The notes under the pieces were generated by a model. That model was not told the origin of the DNA, did not search any database, and saw only the letters and a list, made by a program, of their open reading frames with translations. 64,000 nt of DNA from Streptomyces olivochromogenes (GTDB lineage: Bacteria > Actinomycetota > Actinomycetes > Streptomycetales > Streptomycetaceae): the NCBI RefSeq assembly GCF_021538895.1, contig NZ_JADDRL010000033.1, positions 22,052 through 86,051 on the forward strand, in the 5' to 3' direction. Below are positions 27,416 to 35,468 of this stretch, one piece after another (positions within the stretch are counted from its first letter, which is position 1; each line of letters starts with the position of its first letter). The position numbers and the translations under genes are program-made.

Positions 27416-27940
27416 TCAGCTGCGGTCCTTCAGTACGGGGAGCACCGCGGCGGCCCCGGTGGCGGCGTCGCCCCGGGGCGCGACGACGAGTGCCGCGCCC
27501 AGCCCTGTCAGCAGTGCGCCCAGGCCGGTGACCAGGGACGTCAGTTGCCAGGCCTGGTAGGCGGACATCAGCGAGGCACGCAACGTCTCGGCCATGAACG
27601 CGGTTTGGCGGAGTTTGGCGAGCTTCTCGTCGTTCCCGGCGGCGTGCAGTTCCGCGGTGATCTCGGAGTAGGTGCGGCCGTCGGTCGCGCGGGCCAGGTT
27701 CCCCTTGATCATGTCGGCGAAGGCCCGCGCCTCGGGCCCGGTCGCGAGGGGCCGGCCGGCGAACGGCGCCAGGTGGGCGGGCAGTCCGCGCTCGGGGAAA
27801 GTGATCTTCTGGGCCGCCAGTTCGGTGCGGATCTCGTTCCGGCCGCTGCGGCTGCGCCACAGCATCACGGGCCCGGCGGCCAGCAGCGCCGCGCCCATCG
27901 CCTTGAGCAGGGTGTCGGCTCCGCGGTTGGTGTGGGTCAT
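27416..27940 (-). CDS. Unrecognised membrane protein, 174 aa
   Basis: A protein with two hydrophobic segments, one near the N-terminus (LLKAMGAALLAAGPVMLW) and one near the C-terminus (LTSLVTGLGALLTGLGAALVV), and an intervening cytosolic or external domain rich in Ala, Arg and Glu. Not recognised. It lies 31 bp downstream of cysK on the same strand, so it is probably co-transcribed with cysE-cysK and shares their DevR-like control. Confidence 0.7.
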   Translation of the reverse strand: MTHTNRGADTLLKAMGAALLAAGPVMLWRSRSGRNEIRTELAAQKITFPERGLPAHLAPFAGRPLATGPEARAFADMIKGNLARATDGRTYSEITAELHAAGNDEKLAKLRQTAFMAETLRASLMSAYQAWQLTSLVTGLGALLTGLGAALVVAPRGDAATGAAAVLPVLKDRS

Positions 27941-27971
27941 GGGTGTTCTTCCTCGCTGGGTGTCGTTCCTA

Positions 27972-28895
27972 CTAATCCTGGAAGAGCGGGGTGCTCAGGT
28001 AGCGCTCGCCCGTGTCGGGCAGGACCACGACGATCAGGGCGTCCTTGTGCCGCGGGTGGCGCGCCACGGTCGTGGCTGCGTGCAGCGCCGCGCCCCCGGA
28101 GACGCCGGCGAGGATGCCCTCGGTACGGGCGAGCCGGCGCGCCTGTGCGCGGGCTTCGGCGACGGCGACCCGGCACACGGCGTCGTAGACGAAGGTGTCG
28201 AGCACGTCCGGAACGAAGCCGGCGCCGAGGCCCTGGATGCCGTGGGGGCCGGGTGTGCCGCCGGAGAGTACGGCGGACTCGGCCGGTTCCACGGCCACCA
28301 CGGTGACGGCCGGGTTCTTCCGCTTCAGCACCTGGCCGACTCCGGTGACGGTGCCACCGGTGCCGACACCGGCGACCAGCATGTCGACCTGTCCGTCGGT
28401 GTCCTGCCAGATCTCCTCGGCGGTGGTGCGCCGGTGGACCTCCGGATTGGCGGGGTTGGCGAACTGCTGAGGCATGAACCAGCCCTCGGCCGCGGCGAGT
28501 TCGGCGGCCCGGGCGACCGCTCCGGTCATGCCCTCGGCCGCCGGGGTGAGGACCAGATCGGCACCGTACGCGCGCAGCAGGGCCCGGCGTTCGACGCTCA
28601 TGCTCTCGGGCATGGTGAAGGTGACGCGGTAGCCCTTGGCGGCGGCCACCATGGCCAGCCCGATGCCCGTGTTGCCGCTGGTCGGCTCGACGATGCCCTG
28701 TCCGGGCCGCAGGGCACCGGTGGCTTCGGCGTCCTCGACCATCGCCAGGGCGATGCGGTCCTTGACGCTGCCGCCCGGGTTGCCGGACTCCAGTTTGGCG
28801 ACCAGGCGCGCCGGCAGGTCCTCACCGTACCGGGACAGCTCCACCAGGGGTGTCCGGCCGATGAGCGCCGTGATCGAGGGGTGTATGGCTGGCAT
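27972..28895 (-). CDS. cysK: Cysteine synthase A (O-acetylserine sulfhydrylase)
   Basis: A 307-residue PLP enzyme that makes cysteine from O-acetylserine and sulfide. The PLP lysine is in GGSVKDR, the substrate loop is TSGNTG, and the phosphate-binding glycine loop is GTGGTVTG; the C-terminus carries GILAGVSGGAAL. Length and motifs are those of CysK. It overlaps the end of cysE by 74 bp. Placement beside VKOR, NO- and nitrate-handling genes suggests a hypoxia-induced paralogue rather than the only housekeeping copy, but that cannot be seen from this window. Confidence 0.94.
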   Translation of the reverse strand: MPAIHPSITALIGRTPLVELSRYGEDLPARLVAKLESGNPGGSVKDRIALAMVEDAEATGALRPGQGIVEPTSGNTGIGLAMVAAAKGYRVTFTMPESMSVERRALLRAYGADLVLTPAAEGMTGAVARAAELAAAEGWFMPQQFANPANPEVHRRTTAEEIWQDTDGQVDMLVAGVGTGGTVTGVGQVLKRKNPAVTVVAVEPAESAVLSGGTPGPHGIQGLGAGFVPDVLDTFVYDAVCRVAVAEARAQARRLARTEGILAGVSGGAALHAATTVARHPRHKDALIVVVLPDTGERYLSTPLFQD

Positions 28896-29523
28896 GGCTG
28901 TCCTCTGGGGATCGTTCGGTCGCGGGAGACGGTGCGACGTGGGGTCTTTCGGCCGGGGACGGGGGTGCTGCCGGTGCCCGGTCCGCCGGGTCCGGGGCGG
29001 GGCGGGCGCGGGTGGTGACGTCCGGGGGACCGGCGCGGACGCCGGAGTGGGCGGGGACGTCGGTCAGGACGAGGGCGTGGGCGCCGATCACCGTGTCGTC
29101 GCCGACGCGGACGGGACCGAGTACGGTCGCGCCGACGCCGAGGACGACCCGGTCACCGATGGTGGGGTGCCGCTTGGCGGCCTTGCGGTCGCGCCACCAG
29201 CCGGTGCCGCCGAGCGTCACGCGGTGGTAGAGCATCACGTCGTCCCCCACCACCGCCGTCTCGCCGATCACCACGCCCATGCCGTGGTCGATGAAGCAGC
29301 GCCGGCCGATGACGGCTCCCGGATGGATCTCTATGCCGGTGACGGCACGGGAGAACTGGGACAGCGCCCGGGGCAGCAGCGGCACACCCGTGCGGTGCAG
29401 CCGGTGTGCGAGCCGGTGGAACCAGATGGCCCAGAGCCCCGGATACAGCAGGACCTCGGCCACGTGGATGCCGTGCAGTGCCGGATCCTTGCGGCAGGCC
29501 GTGCGCAGGTCTTCGACGATCAT
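28822..29523 (-). CDS. cysE: Serine O-acetyltransferase
   Basis: A 233-residue CysE/EpsC-type enzyme that makes O-acetylserine for CysK. IHPGAVIGRRCFIDHGMGVVIGE and GTGWWRDRKAAKRHPTIGDRVVLGVGATVLGPV form the left-handed beta-helix with the catalytic His-Asp. The C-terminal 65 residues or so are an unusual Pro/Ala/Arg-rich tail overlapping the start of cysK. The ATG at 29523 follows GGAGAG; a GTG at 29568 is possible but lacks a site. Boxes at 29646-29681 lie upstream. Confidence 0.93.
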   Translation of the reverse strand: MIVEDLRTACRKDPALHGIHVAEVLLYPGLWAIWFHRLAHRLHRTGVPLLPRALSQFSRAVTGIEIHPGAVIGRRCFIDHGMGVVIGETAVVGDDVMLYHRVTLGGTGWWRDRKAAKRHPTIGDRVVLGVGATVLGPVRVGDDTVIGAHALVLTDVPAHSGVRAGPPDVTTRARPAPDPADRAPAAPPSPAERPHVAPSPATERSPEDSHASHTPLDHGAHRPDTPGGAVPVR

Positions 29524-30018
29524 GCGGTGTCTCTCCGTGGACTCGGACGGTGGCTGGTTCGCCGACACCGCCGCCCTGACGACGGCGATCAGGGATGCCG
29601 TTCTTCATGGGTTCGAACCGTAAGGCAGCCGGGACGGGCGCAACCCGGCCGAAGTGCCCCTGTCGCGCGGCCGACCGGCCCTTGTCGCCGTGGGCCTTCG
29701 AGGACCAGTGGTCCAGGGTGCCGGACCCGCCCGGCCCAGGCGCCGCCGACGGGCGGCCGGGGATGCTCGACCGGGGATCGGAAGGGGAGGCGCCACGGAA
29801 TACCGCGCCCGGTGCCGGCCGCGTCTTCTCGCATCACGCGGCGCCGCCGGGGCGGTGTCCTTCCCGTCCGGTCACCGTCCGGCCGCCTGCCAGGCCACCC
29901 AGGCGGCCGGTCCGTACGCCGTGCCGGCACCGCCCGCATCCAGGGCGTGTGCCGGCACCTGGCCCCTCACCGGCCCCGGTCGCACGCGACCGGTCAAGAC
30001 CCGCTGGAGATATCGAAG
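29524..30018. promoter_or_regulatory. Divergent region between cysE and hemerythrin with DevR-like boxes
   Basis: CGGCCGACCGGCCC (29668-29681, one mismatch) and a weaker CGGCCGAAGTGCCC (29646-29659) start 22 bp apart, 123-158 bp upstream of cysE. The palindrome AGGACCAGTGGTCC (29701-29714) resembles the alternative GGGAC-type box. CCGGTCGC-AC-GCGACCGG (29976-29993) is a hairpin just before the hemerythrin gene. The exact 17-mer shared with 27258 is at 29868-29884. The 207 bp from an in-frame GTG (29812) to the hemerythrin start are open, so a translated leader cannot be excluded. Confidence 0.6.
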
Positions 30019-30828
30019 ATGAACACCGTCACTCTCGCGTCGACGCCCGACGAAGCCGCGGCCGCCACCGCCGCCGAGACGTACCACACCCGATTGGCCG
30101 GTGAGCTCGCCGGACGCGTCGCGATGCTGCGGCAGGCCGCCGAACGCGATCCCGGCGCCGCGGAGGACATCCGCACCGGCCTCGTCGACTTCTGCGAACG
30201 CGTGCTCCTGCCGTACTTCGCCGCCGAGGAGACGGTTCTCTACCCCGCCGCCCACCAGGTCACCGAGGCGCGGCTGCTCGCCGAGAGCCTGATCTCCGAA
30301 CGCGGGGGCATCCTCGCCCTCGTCGGCGCGCTGCGCGCGGCGCCCACGGCGAGTGCCGCCGCGGCGGAGGCCCGCGCGCTGGAGGTGCTCTGCGGCGAGC
30401 ACTTCGCCAAGGACAACGACCTCGTGCTGCCCCTGCTCGCCGGACAGCCGGGCCTCTCCCTGTCCGCCGTGGTCGCCGGCCTGCGGGAACTGTGCGGGCC
30501 TGACCTGGACGCCGGCGACGGCGGGACCGTACCGGAGGAGGACGGCGAGCGAGCCGGCGGCTGCGGCGGGGTCTGTGGCTGTGGTGGCGGCGGGGACGAG
30601 CCGGAGGTTCCCGAACTGGACGTCCGGTCGGTCCCGCACGCGCTGCGGCACGCCACGGTCTTCGGCGCGCTGGACTCGGTCCGGGTCGGCGGAGGGATCG
30701 TCCTGGTCGCGCACCATGACCCGCTGCCGCTGCTGGCGCAGATCGAACAGCGTTCGCCCGGCAGGTTCTTCGTGGAGTACACGGAGCGGGGTCCGGAGGT
30801 CTGGCGGCTCGTCATCACCCACCGCTGA
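30019..30828 (+). CDS. Hemerythrin-like protein fused to a DUF2249 domain
   Basis: A 269-residue fusion. Residues about 15-160 are a hemerythrin-type four-helix bundle: histidines and Glu in EETVLYPAAHQ and CGEHFAKDNDLVL fit the diiron pattern, though one N-terminal His (YHTRLAGEL) replaces a usual HxxxE layout. A glycine/cysteine linker (GGCGGVCGCGGGG, about 191-203) precedes a DUF2249 domain (LDVRSVPHALRHATVFGALDSV, VAHHDPLPLL). DUF2249 with hemerythrin is common near NO and anaerobic genes. Such proteins can bind O2 or NO or repair Fe-S clusters. The cysteine cluster in the linker is not usual and may bind metal. Confidence 0.85.
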   Translation: MNTVTLASTPDEAAAATAAETYHTRLAGELAGRVAMLRQAAERDPGAAEDIRTGLVDFCERVLLPYFAAEETVLYPAAHQVTEARLLAESLISERGGILALVGALRAAPTASAAAAEARALEVLCGEHFAKDNDLVLPLLAGQPGLSLSAVVAGLRELCGPDLDAGDGGTVPEEDGERAGGCGGVCGCGGGGDEPEVPELDVRSVPHALRHATVFGALDSVRVGGGIVLVAHHDPLPLLAQIEQRSPGRFFVEYTERGPEVWRLVITHR

Positions 30829-30862
30829 AGGCGCCGAACGGGCCCCTCGCTCCCGGGTGATG

Positions 30863-30898
30863 GGGCCGTACGGCCCGCCGGTTGGGGCGGAAGGGCCC
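30863..30898. promoter_or_regulatory. paired DevR-like boxes upstream of feoAB
   Basis: GGGCCGTACGGCCC (30863-30876) is a perfect palindrome. GGGCGGAAGGGCCC (30885-30898) is a weaker copy starting 22 bp further on, and GCGCCGAACGGGCC (30831-30844) a third partial copy. All lie within 160 bp of feoA, just upstream of the iron box. Confidence 0.65.
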
Positions 30899-30916
30899 CA
30901 GAAAGCCGGGAGTCAG

Positions 30917-30935
30917 TGAGGTTAGCCTCGCCTTA
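30917..30935. promoter_or_regulatory. DtxR/IdeR-type iron box
   Basis: TGAGGTTAGCCTCGCCTTA matches 15 of 19 bases of the classical DtxR/DmdR iron box (TTAGGTTAGCCTAACCTAA). It lies 53-71 bp before feoA, where an iron-loaded DtxR-type repressor would shut off ferrous iron uptake. Confidence 0.85.
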
Positions 30936-30987
30936 CTGAACAGGGCAGTTGGCCGGCTCGTCCCGGCTCGGCGTGGTGGAGGCAGGA

Positions 30988-31296
30988 ATGCGCAGCGGTG
31001 GCATGGACTTCGAGCGGGGAGCCGGTCCGGCGCCGGCGATACTCTCCGCCGACCGGATACGGTCCCTGGCCGATCTGCCGCCCGGAGCCCGGGCCACCGT
31101 GGTCGAGGTCCTTCCGGTCCGGTCGACCGCGGTGGCCCGGCGTCTGGGCGACCTCGGCTTCACCCCCGGAGCGGCGGTGGAGGTCGTACGCCGGGCACCG
31201 CTGCGCGATCCGGTCGTCTACCGGGTCAAGGACTACGAGGTGTGCCTGCGCCGCACCGAGGCCGCCTGTGTGCGGACGGTCGGGGCGGACCGGTGA
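30988..31296 (+). CDS. feoA: Ferrous iron transport protein A
   Basis: A 102-residue FeoA: after a 20-residue N-terminal extension it has LADLPPGARATVVEVLP, ARRLGDLGFTPGAAVEVVRRAPLRDPVVYRV and KDYEVCLRRTEA, the standard SH3-like fold. It assists FeoB. ATG 30988 follows GGAGGCAGG; an ATG at 31003 is possible. Its stop overlaps the feoB GTG (GTGA). Control by iron (box at 30917) and by DevR-like boxes is expected. Confidence 0.9.
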   Translation: MRSGGMDFERGAGPAPAILSADRIRSLADLPPGARATVVEVLPVRSTAVARRLGDLGFTPGAAVEVVRRAPLRDPVVYRVKDYEVCLRRTEAACVRTVGADR

Positions 31297-33242
31297 CCGC
31301 GGGCTGTCACGGCGTCGACGAGGCGGGCGGGCTCCTGACCGAGGAGCCACGGATCGCCCTGGTCGGCAGCCCCAACTCGGGCAAGACCAGCATCTTCAAC
31401 GGACTGACCGGCCTGAACGCCAAGACCGGCAACTACCCCGGAGTGACCGTCTCCCGGTTCGTCGGCACCTGCCGCACCGGGGGACGCGCATGCGTGGTCG
31501 AGGACCTGCCCGGCACCTACAGCCTGGCCCCGATCAGCCCGGACGAACAGATCACGGTCGACGTCCTGGACGGACGGCTGGACCACGCCACCCGCCCCGA
31601 CGCGCTGCTCGTCGTGGTGGACGCCACCACACTCCGGCGGTCCCTGGGACTGGTCGCACAGGTGCTGGCGCGCGGCCTGCCCACCTGCGTGGTCGTCACG
31701 TTCATGGACGAGCTGACCCGCCGTCAAGGGAGCCTGGACATCGACGCGTTCGCCCAGGCCCTCGGCGTGCCGGTGGTTCCGGTGATCGGCCACCGCGGGC
31801 ACGGCCTGGGCCGGCTGCGCGAGCGACTCGCCGCATGGCAGGCCTGGACGTCCCCGCCGCTCACCCCGCCCGCCGAGCCGGGTGAACGGGACGCCTGGGC
31901 GGAGTCGGTGCTCGCCTTCGCCGGGTACCGGGCCCCCGAACTGCACCGGATCACCCGGCGCGTCGACGCCGTACTGCTGCATCCGCTCTGGGGCACGGTC
32001 GTGTTCTTCGCGGTGATGATGCTGTTCTTCCAGACCGTGTTCACCCTCGCCGCCCCGCTCCAGGGCGGTGTCGACACCTTCTTCGGATGGCTGTCCGGCC
32101 TGGTCACCGACCACGTCGACAACCGCTGGCTGTCCGGGCTGCTCGGCGACGCCCTCATCGGCGGCGTCGGCGGCGTGCTGGTGTTCGTCCCCCAGATCCT
32201 GCTGCTGTTCCTGCTCCTCGCACTGCTCGAGGGTGTCGGCTACATGTCGCGGGCCGCCTTCCTCATGGACCGGGTGATGGCCCGCGCCGGGCTGGAGGGC
32301 CGCGCCTTCGTGGCCCTGCTGTCGTCGTTCGCCTGCGCCATCCCCGGCATCATGGCCACCCGCACCCTGCCCTCGGCCAAGGACCGCCTGGCGACCATGA
32401 TGGCCGCCCCACTCGTGACCTGCTCGGCGCGGCTGCCGGTCTACGTCCTGCTCATCGGCATGCTCGTCGACCCGTCCGCACACGTCGGCCCGTTCGGCGC
32501 GCAGGGCCTGATCATGTTCGGCCTGTATCTGCTCGGCGCGGTCTCCGCGATGCTCGCCGCCTGGGTGTTCAAGAAGATCGGGGACCTGCGCGGCCCGCTC
32601 GTGCCGTTCTACATGGAGATGCCGCCCTACCGGCTGCCCGCGCCGCGCTCGGTGCTGATCGCGATGGGTTCCTCCGCACAGGCCTTCCTGCGCAAGTGCT
32701 CCACCGTCATCGTGGCCACCAGCATCGGGCTGTGGCTGCTGCTGAACCTGCCCCTGCACTCGGTGGCGCAGATGCGCGCCGAGGGCGTCGACACCGCGAA
32801 CCCCACCGCCGTGTCCGCGTACACCGTCGACCACAGCTACGCCGCCGATCTCGGCCGCCTGGTCGGCCCCGTCTTCGACCCGCTCGGCTTCGACTGGCGC
32901 ATCAACGTCGGTGTGATGTCGGCCCAGGCGGCCCGGGAGACCTTCGTCGCCACCCTCGGGCAGGTCGCCGCCGCCGAGGACTCCGAGCACCCGAAGGAGG
33001 CGCTGCGGGCCATGACGTACTCCGACGGGCCGCGTGCCGGGCAGCGCGTCTTCACCGCGCCGACCATCGCCGCGCTGCTGGTCTACTTCGCCTACGCGCT
33101 GCAGTGCATGGCCACCGTCGCGGTCATGCGGCGCGAGACCGGCAGCTGGAAGTGGCCGGCCATCGCCTTCACCTATCTGACCGGGCTGGCCTGGATCATG
33201 GCGTATTCGGCGGCCACGGCCACCGCCGCGCTGGGCGGGTGA
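31293..33242 (+). CDS. feoB: Ferrous iron transporter FeoB
   Basis: A 649-residue FeoB. The N-terminal G domain has G1 GSPNSGKTS, switch I with NYPGVTVS, G3 DLPGTYS and G4-like FMDE near residue 136 (a variant of NxxD); the C-terminal half has two sets of Gate/FeoB core helices, including CAIPGIMATRTL and the conserved cysteine in TCSARLPVY. It imports Fe2+ across the cytoplasmic membrane. It is shorter than the E. coli protein (773), lacking the C-terminal FeoC-like part. NifU-like gene follows 7 bp later. Confidence 0.94.
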   Translation: MTAGCHGVDEAGGLLTEEPRIALVGSPNSGKTSIFNGLTGLNAKTGNYPGVTVSRFVGTCRTGGRACVVEDLPGTYSLAPISPDEQITVDVLDGRLDHATRPDALLVVVDATTLRRSLGLVAQVLARGLPTCVVVTFMDELTRRQGSLDIDAFAQALGVPVVPVIGHRGHGLGRLRERLAAWQAWTSPPLTPPAEPGERDAWAESVLAFAGYRAPELHRITRRVDAVLLHPLWGTVVFFAVMMLFFQTVFTLAAPLQGGVDTFFGWLSGLVTDHVDNRWLSGLLGDALIGGVGGVLVFVPQILLLFLLLALLEGVGYMSRAAFLMDRVMARAGLEGRAFVALLSSFACAIPGIMATRTLPSAKDRLATMMAAPLVTCSARLPVYVLLIGMLVDPSAHVGPFGAQGLIMFGLYLLGAVSAMLAAWVFKKIGDLRGPLVPFYMEMPPYRLPAPRSVLIAMGSSAQAFLRKCSTVIVATSIGLWLLLNLPLHSVAQMRAEGVDTANPTAVSAYTVDHSYAADLGRLVGPVFDPLGFDWRINVGVMSAQAARETFVATLGQVAAAEDSEHPKEALRAMTYSDGPRAGQRVFTAPTIAALLVYFAYALQCMATVAVMRRETGSWKWPAIAFTYLTGLAWIMAYSAATATAALGG

Positions 33243-33249
33243 GACACGG

Positions 33250-33792
33250 ATGATTCCGCTTCACCCGCAGCAAGTCCTCGACCGTCCGGCGCAGTTGCGC
33301 TGGATCCTGCCCGCCGGTGCGCTGCGCTGCACCGGCGCGCTGGACGCGGTCCCCGCACCGCTGGCCGCACTCCTCGCGGACGGCACCCTGGCCCGCGTCA
33401 CGGCCGAGCCCGCCGCGCTCGTCACCGAGCTCGCCCCCGACCGCTCCTGGCCCCAGGAGGGCGCCCGGGTCCGTACCGCGATCCATGCCGCCCTCGACGA
33501 CCGCGCGGGATGGATCCCGGCCGACGGAGACCACGGCGCGGACGACGACGCGCTGTTGTACCGCGCTGCGCGAGAACTCCTCGACGGCACGGTCGGGCGG
33601 TTCGCCGGTTCCCACGGCGGCGCCATCGAACTGGTCGGCGTACGCGACGGCATCGTCACCGTGCGGCTCGGCGGCGCCTGCCACGGCTGCCCGGCCTCCT
33701 GGATCACCCTGCACCAGCGCCTGGAACAGCAACTGCGCCGCCGCTGCCCGGGACTGGTGGCCGTACGCGCACGAGGACCGCTCGGCACTTGA
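33250..33792 (+). CDS. NifU C-terminal domain protein
   Basis: A 180-residue protein whose last 75 residues form a NifU/NfuA-like domain: RFAGSHGGAIELVGVRDGIVTVRLGGACHGCPASWITL, with the CxxC (CHGC) that carries a transient Fe-S cluster. The N-terminal 100 residues are unrecognised. It sits right behind feoB, suggesting that incoming iron is directed to Fe-S cluster assembly, for which the island's nitrate reductases create a large demand. Confidence 0.88.
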   Translation: MIPLHPQQVLDRPAQLRWILPAGALRCTGALDAVPAPLAALLADGTLARVTAEPAALVTELAPDRSWPQEGARVRTAIHAALDDRAGWIPADGDHGADDDALLYRAARELLDGTVGRFAGSHGGAIELVGVRDGIVTVRLGGACHGCPASWITLHQRLEQQLRRRCPGLVAVRARGPLGT

Positions 33793-33806
33793 GCCGAGCG
33801 GTCCTC
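33773..33806 (+). terminator. terminator overlapping the NifU-like gene's stop
   Basis: GAGGACCGCTCGGC (33773-33786) pairs perfectly with 33793-33806. The stop codon TGA (33790-33792) lies in the 6-base loop, so the hairpin starts inside the coding region. It also separates the converging moeA. Confidence 0.85.
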
Positions 33807-33835
33807 GCCGTCTTCCGAGAGTCTGCCGGGATCGA

Positions 33836-35149
33836 TCAGTACCCCACGCCTGCCGCTCCGGGCGTTCCCCAGCCCATGGCCAGCACGGTGGTCCGCGTGC
33901 CGGCGCGAACCCCTCCCGGCGGAACGACCGCCATGCCGGAGGCGCCGGCCAGCCCGCGCAGCATCGCCGGGCCGTGGAAGCGCAGCGGTACGGCTCGTGA
34001 CCTGTCGTCCAGGGCCACCGGCACCAGACGGGTGTCGGACGGACGGCCGGGCACGTCGGAGGCCACCGCGGCCGTCACCGGCGCCTGGGCGGCTCGGCCG
34101 CTCAGCGTGCGCAGCAGGGGTTCGACGAGGGTGAGCACGCCGGAGACGGCGGCCAGCGGATTGCCCGGGAGCCCCACCAGGTGCCCGCCGGCCGGCAGTT
34201 CGGCCAGCAGCATGGGATGACCGGGGCGCACCGCGACGCCGTCGACCAGCAGCCCGGCGCCGATCCTTCGCAGCACGGGATGGACGAAGTCCGCGGGACC
34301 GGCGGCCGTCCCTCCCGTCGTGACGACGAGGTCCGCGCTCGTTCCGGTGACCGTCTCCAGCAAGGCGTCCGCGTCGTCCACGATCCGTCGTACGGCGGTC
34401 ACCTCCGCGCCCAGCATGCCCAGCCACGGCGGCAGGAGCGGGCCGAGCGCGTCCCGGACCCGGCCGCCCGAGGGCAGACCGCGCTCCAGCAACTCGTCGC
34501 CGAGCACGAGGACGTCCACCCGGGGACGCCTGACGACGCACAACGCGTCGTACCCGGCGGCGGCCGCCAGCCCGAGCACCGCCGGGGTGACCGGCGCCCC
34601 GGCACCGAGCAGGGCCTCGCCCGCCCGGCACTCCTGGGCGCGCGGCCGGATGTCCCGGCCGGGTTCGGGCACCTCGTGCGCGGCATGCAGGAAGGAGCCT
34701 TCCACGTGGCCGTGTTCCCGGCGCAGGACGGCGCTCGCCCCGGGCGGCAGCGGGGCGCCGGTCGCGATCTGTACGGCACGGCCGTCCAAGAGCCGCTCGC
34801 CGGGCGACTGCCCGGCCAGCAGGCGGCCGGACAGCTGCCAGGGCCCGGGACCGGCCACCGCCCAGCCGTCCATCGCCGAGGTGTCGAACGACGGAAGGTC
34901 GGTCAGCGCGCACAGCGGCTCGGCCAGCACCTGGCCGAGCGCCTCGGCCAGGGACAGACGCACGGCGGGCAGCGCCACCGCGGCGCCGCCCGCCGTGCGA
35001 TGTGCCTCGAACCAGTCCGTACGACCGTGCCCGTGCCCGTGACCGTGTGTGGACGCGGACGCGGACGCGGTGCTCGGGGAGTCGGGAACGCGCGGACATT
35101 CCTCCTGCCACGGCTCGCGGTCGAGAGTGAGGGATGCGGGTCCGTTCAT
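33836..35149 (-). CDS. moeA: Molybdopterin molybdotransferase (MoeA)
   Basis: A 437-residue MoeA, which inserts molybdate into adenylated molybdopterin. Motifs in order: LPSFDTSAMDGWAV, IATGAPLPPGASAV, TTGGTAAGPADFVHPVL and LVGLPGNPLAAVSGVLTL, all characteristic. The N-terminus carries HGHGHGHG (residues 36-43), not usual for MoeA, which could bind metal. It follows the small DUF6457-like gene by 5 bp and the narG1HJI operon, so is probably its last gene, supplying cofactor for NarG. It ends against the feo-NifU terminator. Confidence 0.93.
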   Translation of the reverse strand: MNGPASLTLDREPWQEECPRVPDSPSTASASASTHGHGHGHGRTDWFEAHRTAGGAAVALPAVRLSLAEALGQVLAEPLCALTDLPSFDTSAMDGWAVAGPGPWQLSGRLLAGQSPGERLLDGRAVQIATGAPLPPGASAVLRREHGHVEGSFLHAAHEVPEPGRDIRPRAQECRAGEALLGAGAPVTPAVLGLAAAAGYDALCVVRRPRVDVLVLGDELLERGLPSGGRVRDALGPLLPPWLGMLGAEVTAVRRIVDDADALLETVTGTSADLVVTTGGTAAGPADFVHPVLRRIGAGLLVDGVAVRPGHPMLLAELPAGGHLVGLPGNPLAAVSGVLTLVEPLLRTLSGRAAQAPVTAAVASDVPGRPSDTRLVPVALDDRSRAVPLRFHGPAMLRGLAGASGMAVVPPGGVRAGTRTTVLAMGWGTPGAAGVGY

Positions 35150-35154
35150 GGTGC

Positions 35155-35415
35155 TCAGCCGAGGGTGGCCGGGCCGTGATCGGTCTCATCGCCCCAGCGC
35201 GCCGCCAGTTCCGTGGCCCGACGGGCGGCCACGGCCACGGCCTGCGGGCCGCCGCCCTCCAGGCCCGCCGCGTAACCCACCAGGAAGGCGGTCAGCGGCG
35301 CGGCGGGCCGGGCGATGCCGTGCGCGGTGTCGCGCGCGAGATCGAGGAGGACGGCCCGGTCGACCTCCAGGTCGATGCCCAGCTCTTCCTTCACCGCGTC
35401 GATCCATGTGTCCAT
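35155..35415 (-). CDS. DUF6457-like small protein of the nar/moeA operon
   Basis: An 86-residue acidic, helical protein (WIDAVKEELGIDLEVDRAVLLDLARDTAHGIARPAAPLTAFLVGYAAG is summarised as two amphipathic helices). It resembles the DUF6457 family, often found beside molybdenum-cofactor genes and sometimes fused to MobA. It lies between narI1 and moeA, 5 bp from the latter, so a role in cofactor handling is plausible but unproven. Confidence 0.75.
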   Translation of the reverse strand: MDTWIDAVKEELGIDLEVDRAVLLDLARDTAHGIARPAAPLTAFLVGYAAGLEGGGPQAVAVAARRATELAARWGDETDHGPATLG

Positions 35416-35468
35416 CGTGTGCTCCCGCTCCGTACTCGGTACTGCCCGAGGGGCTGTGTGGGCCTGGC

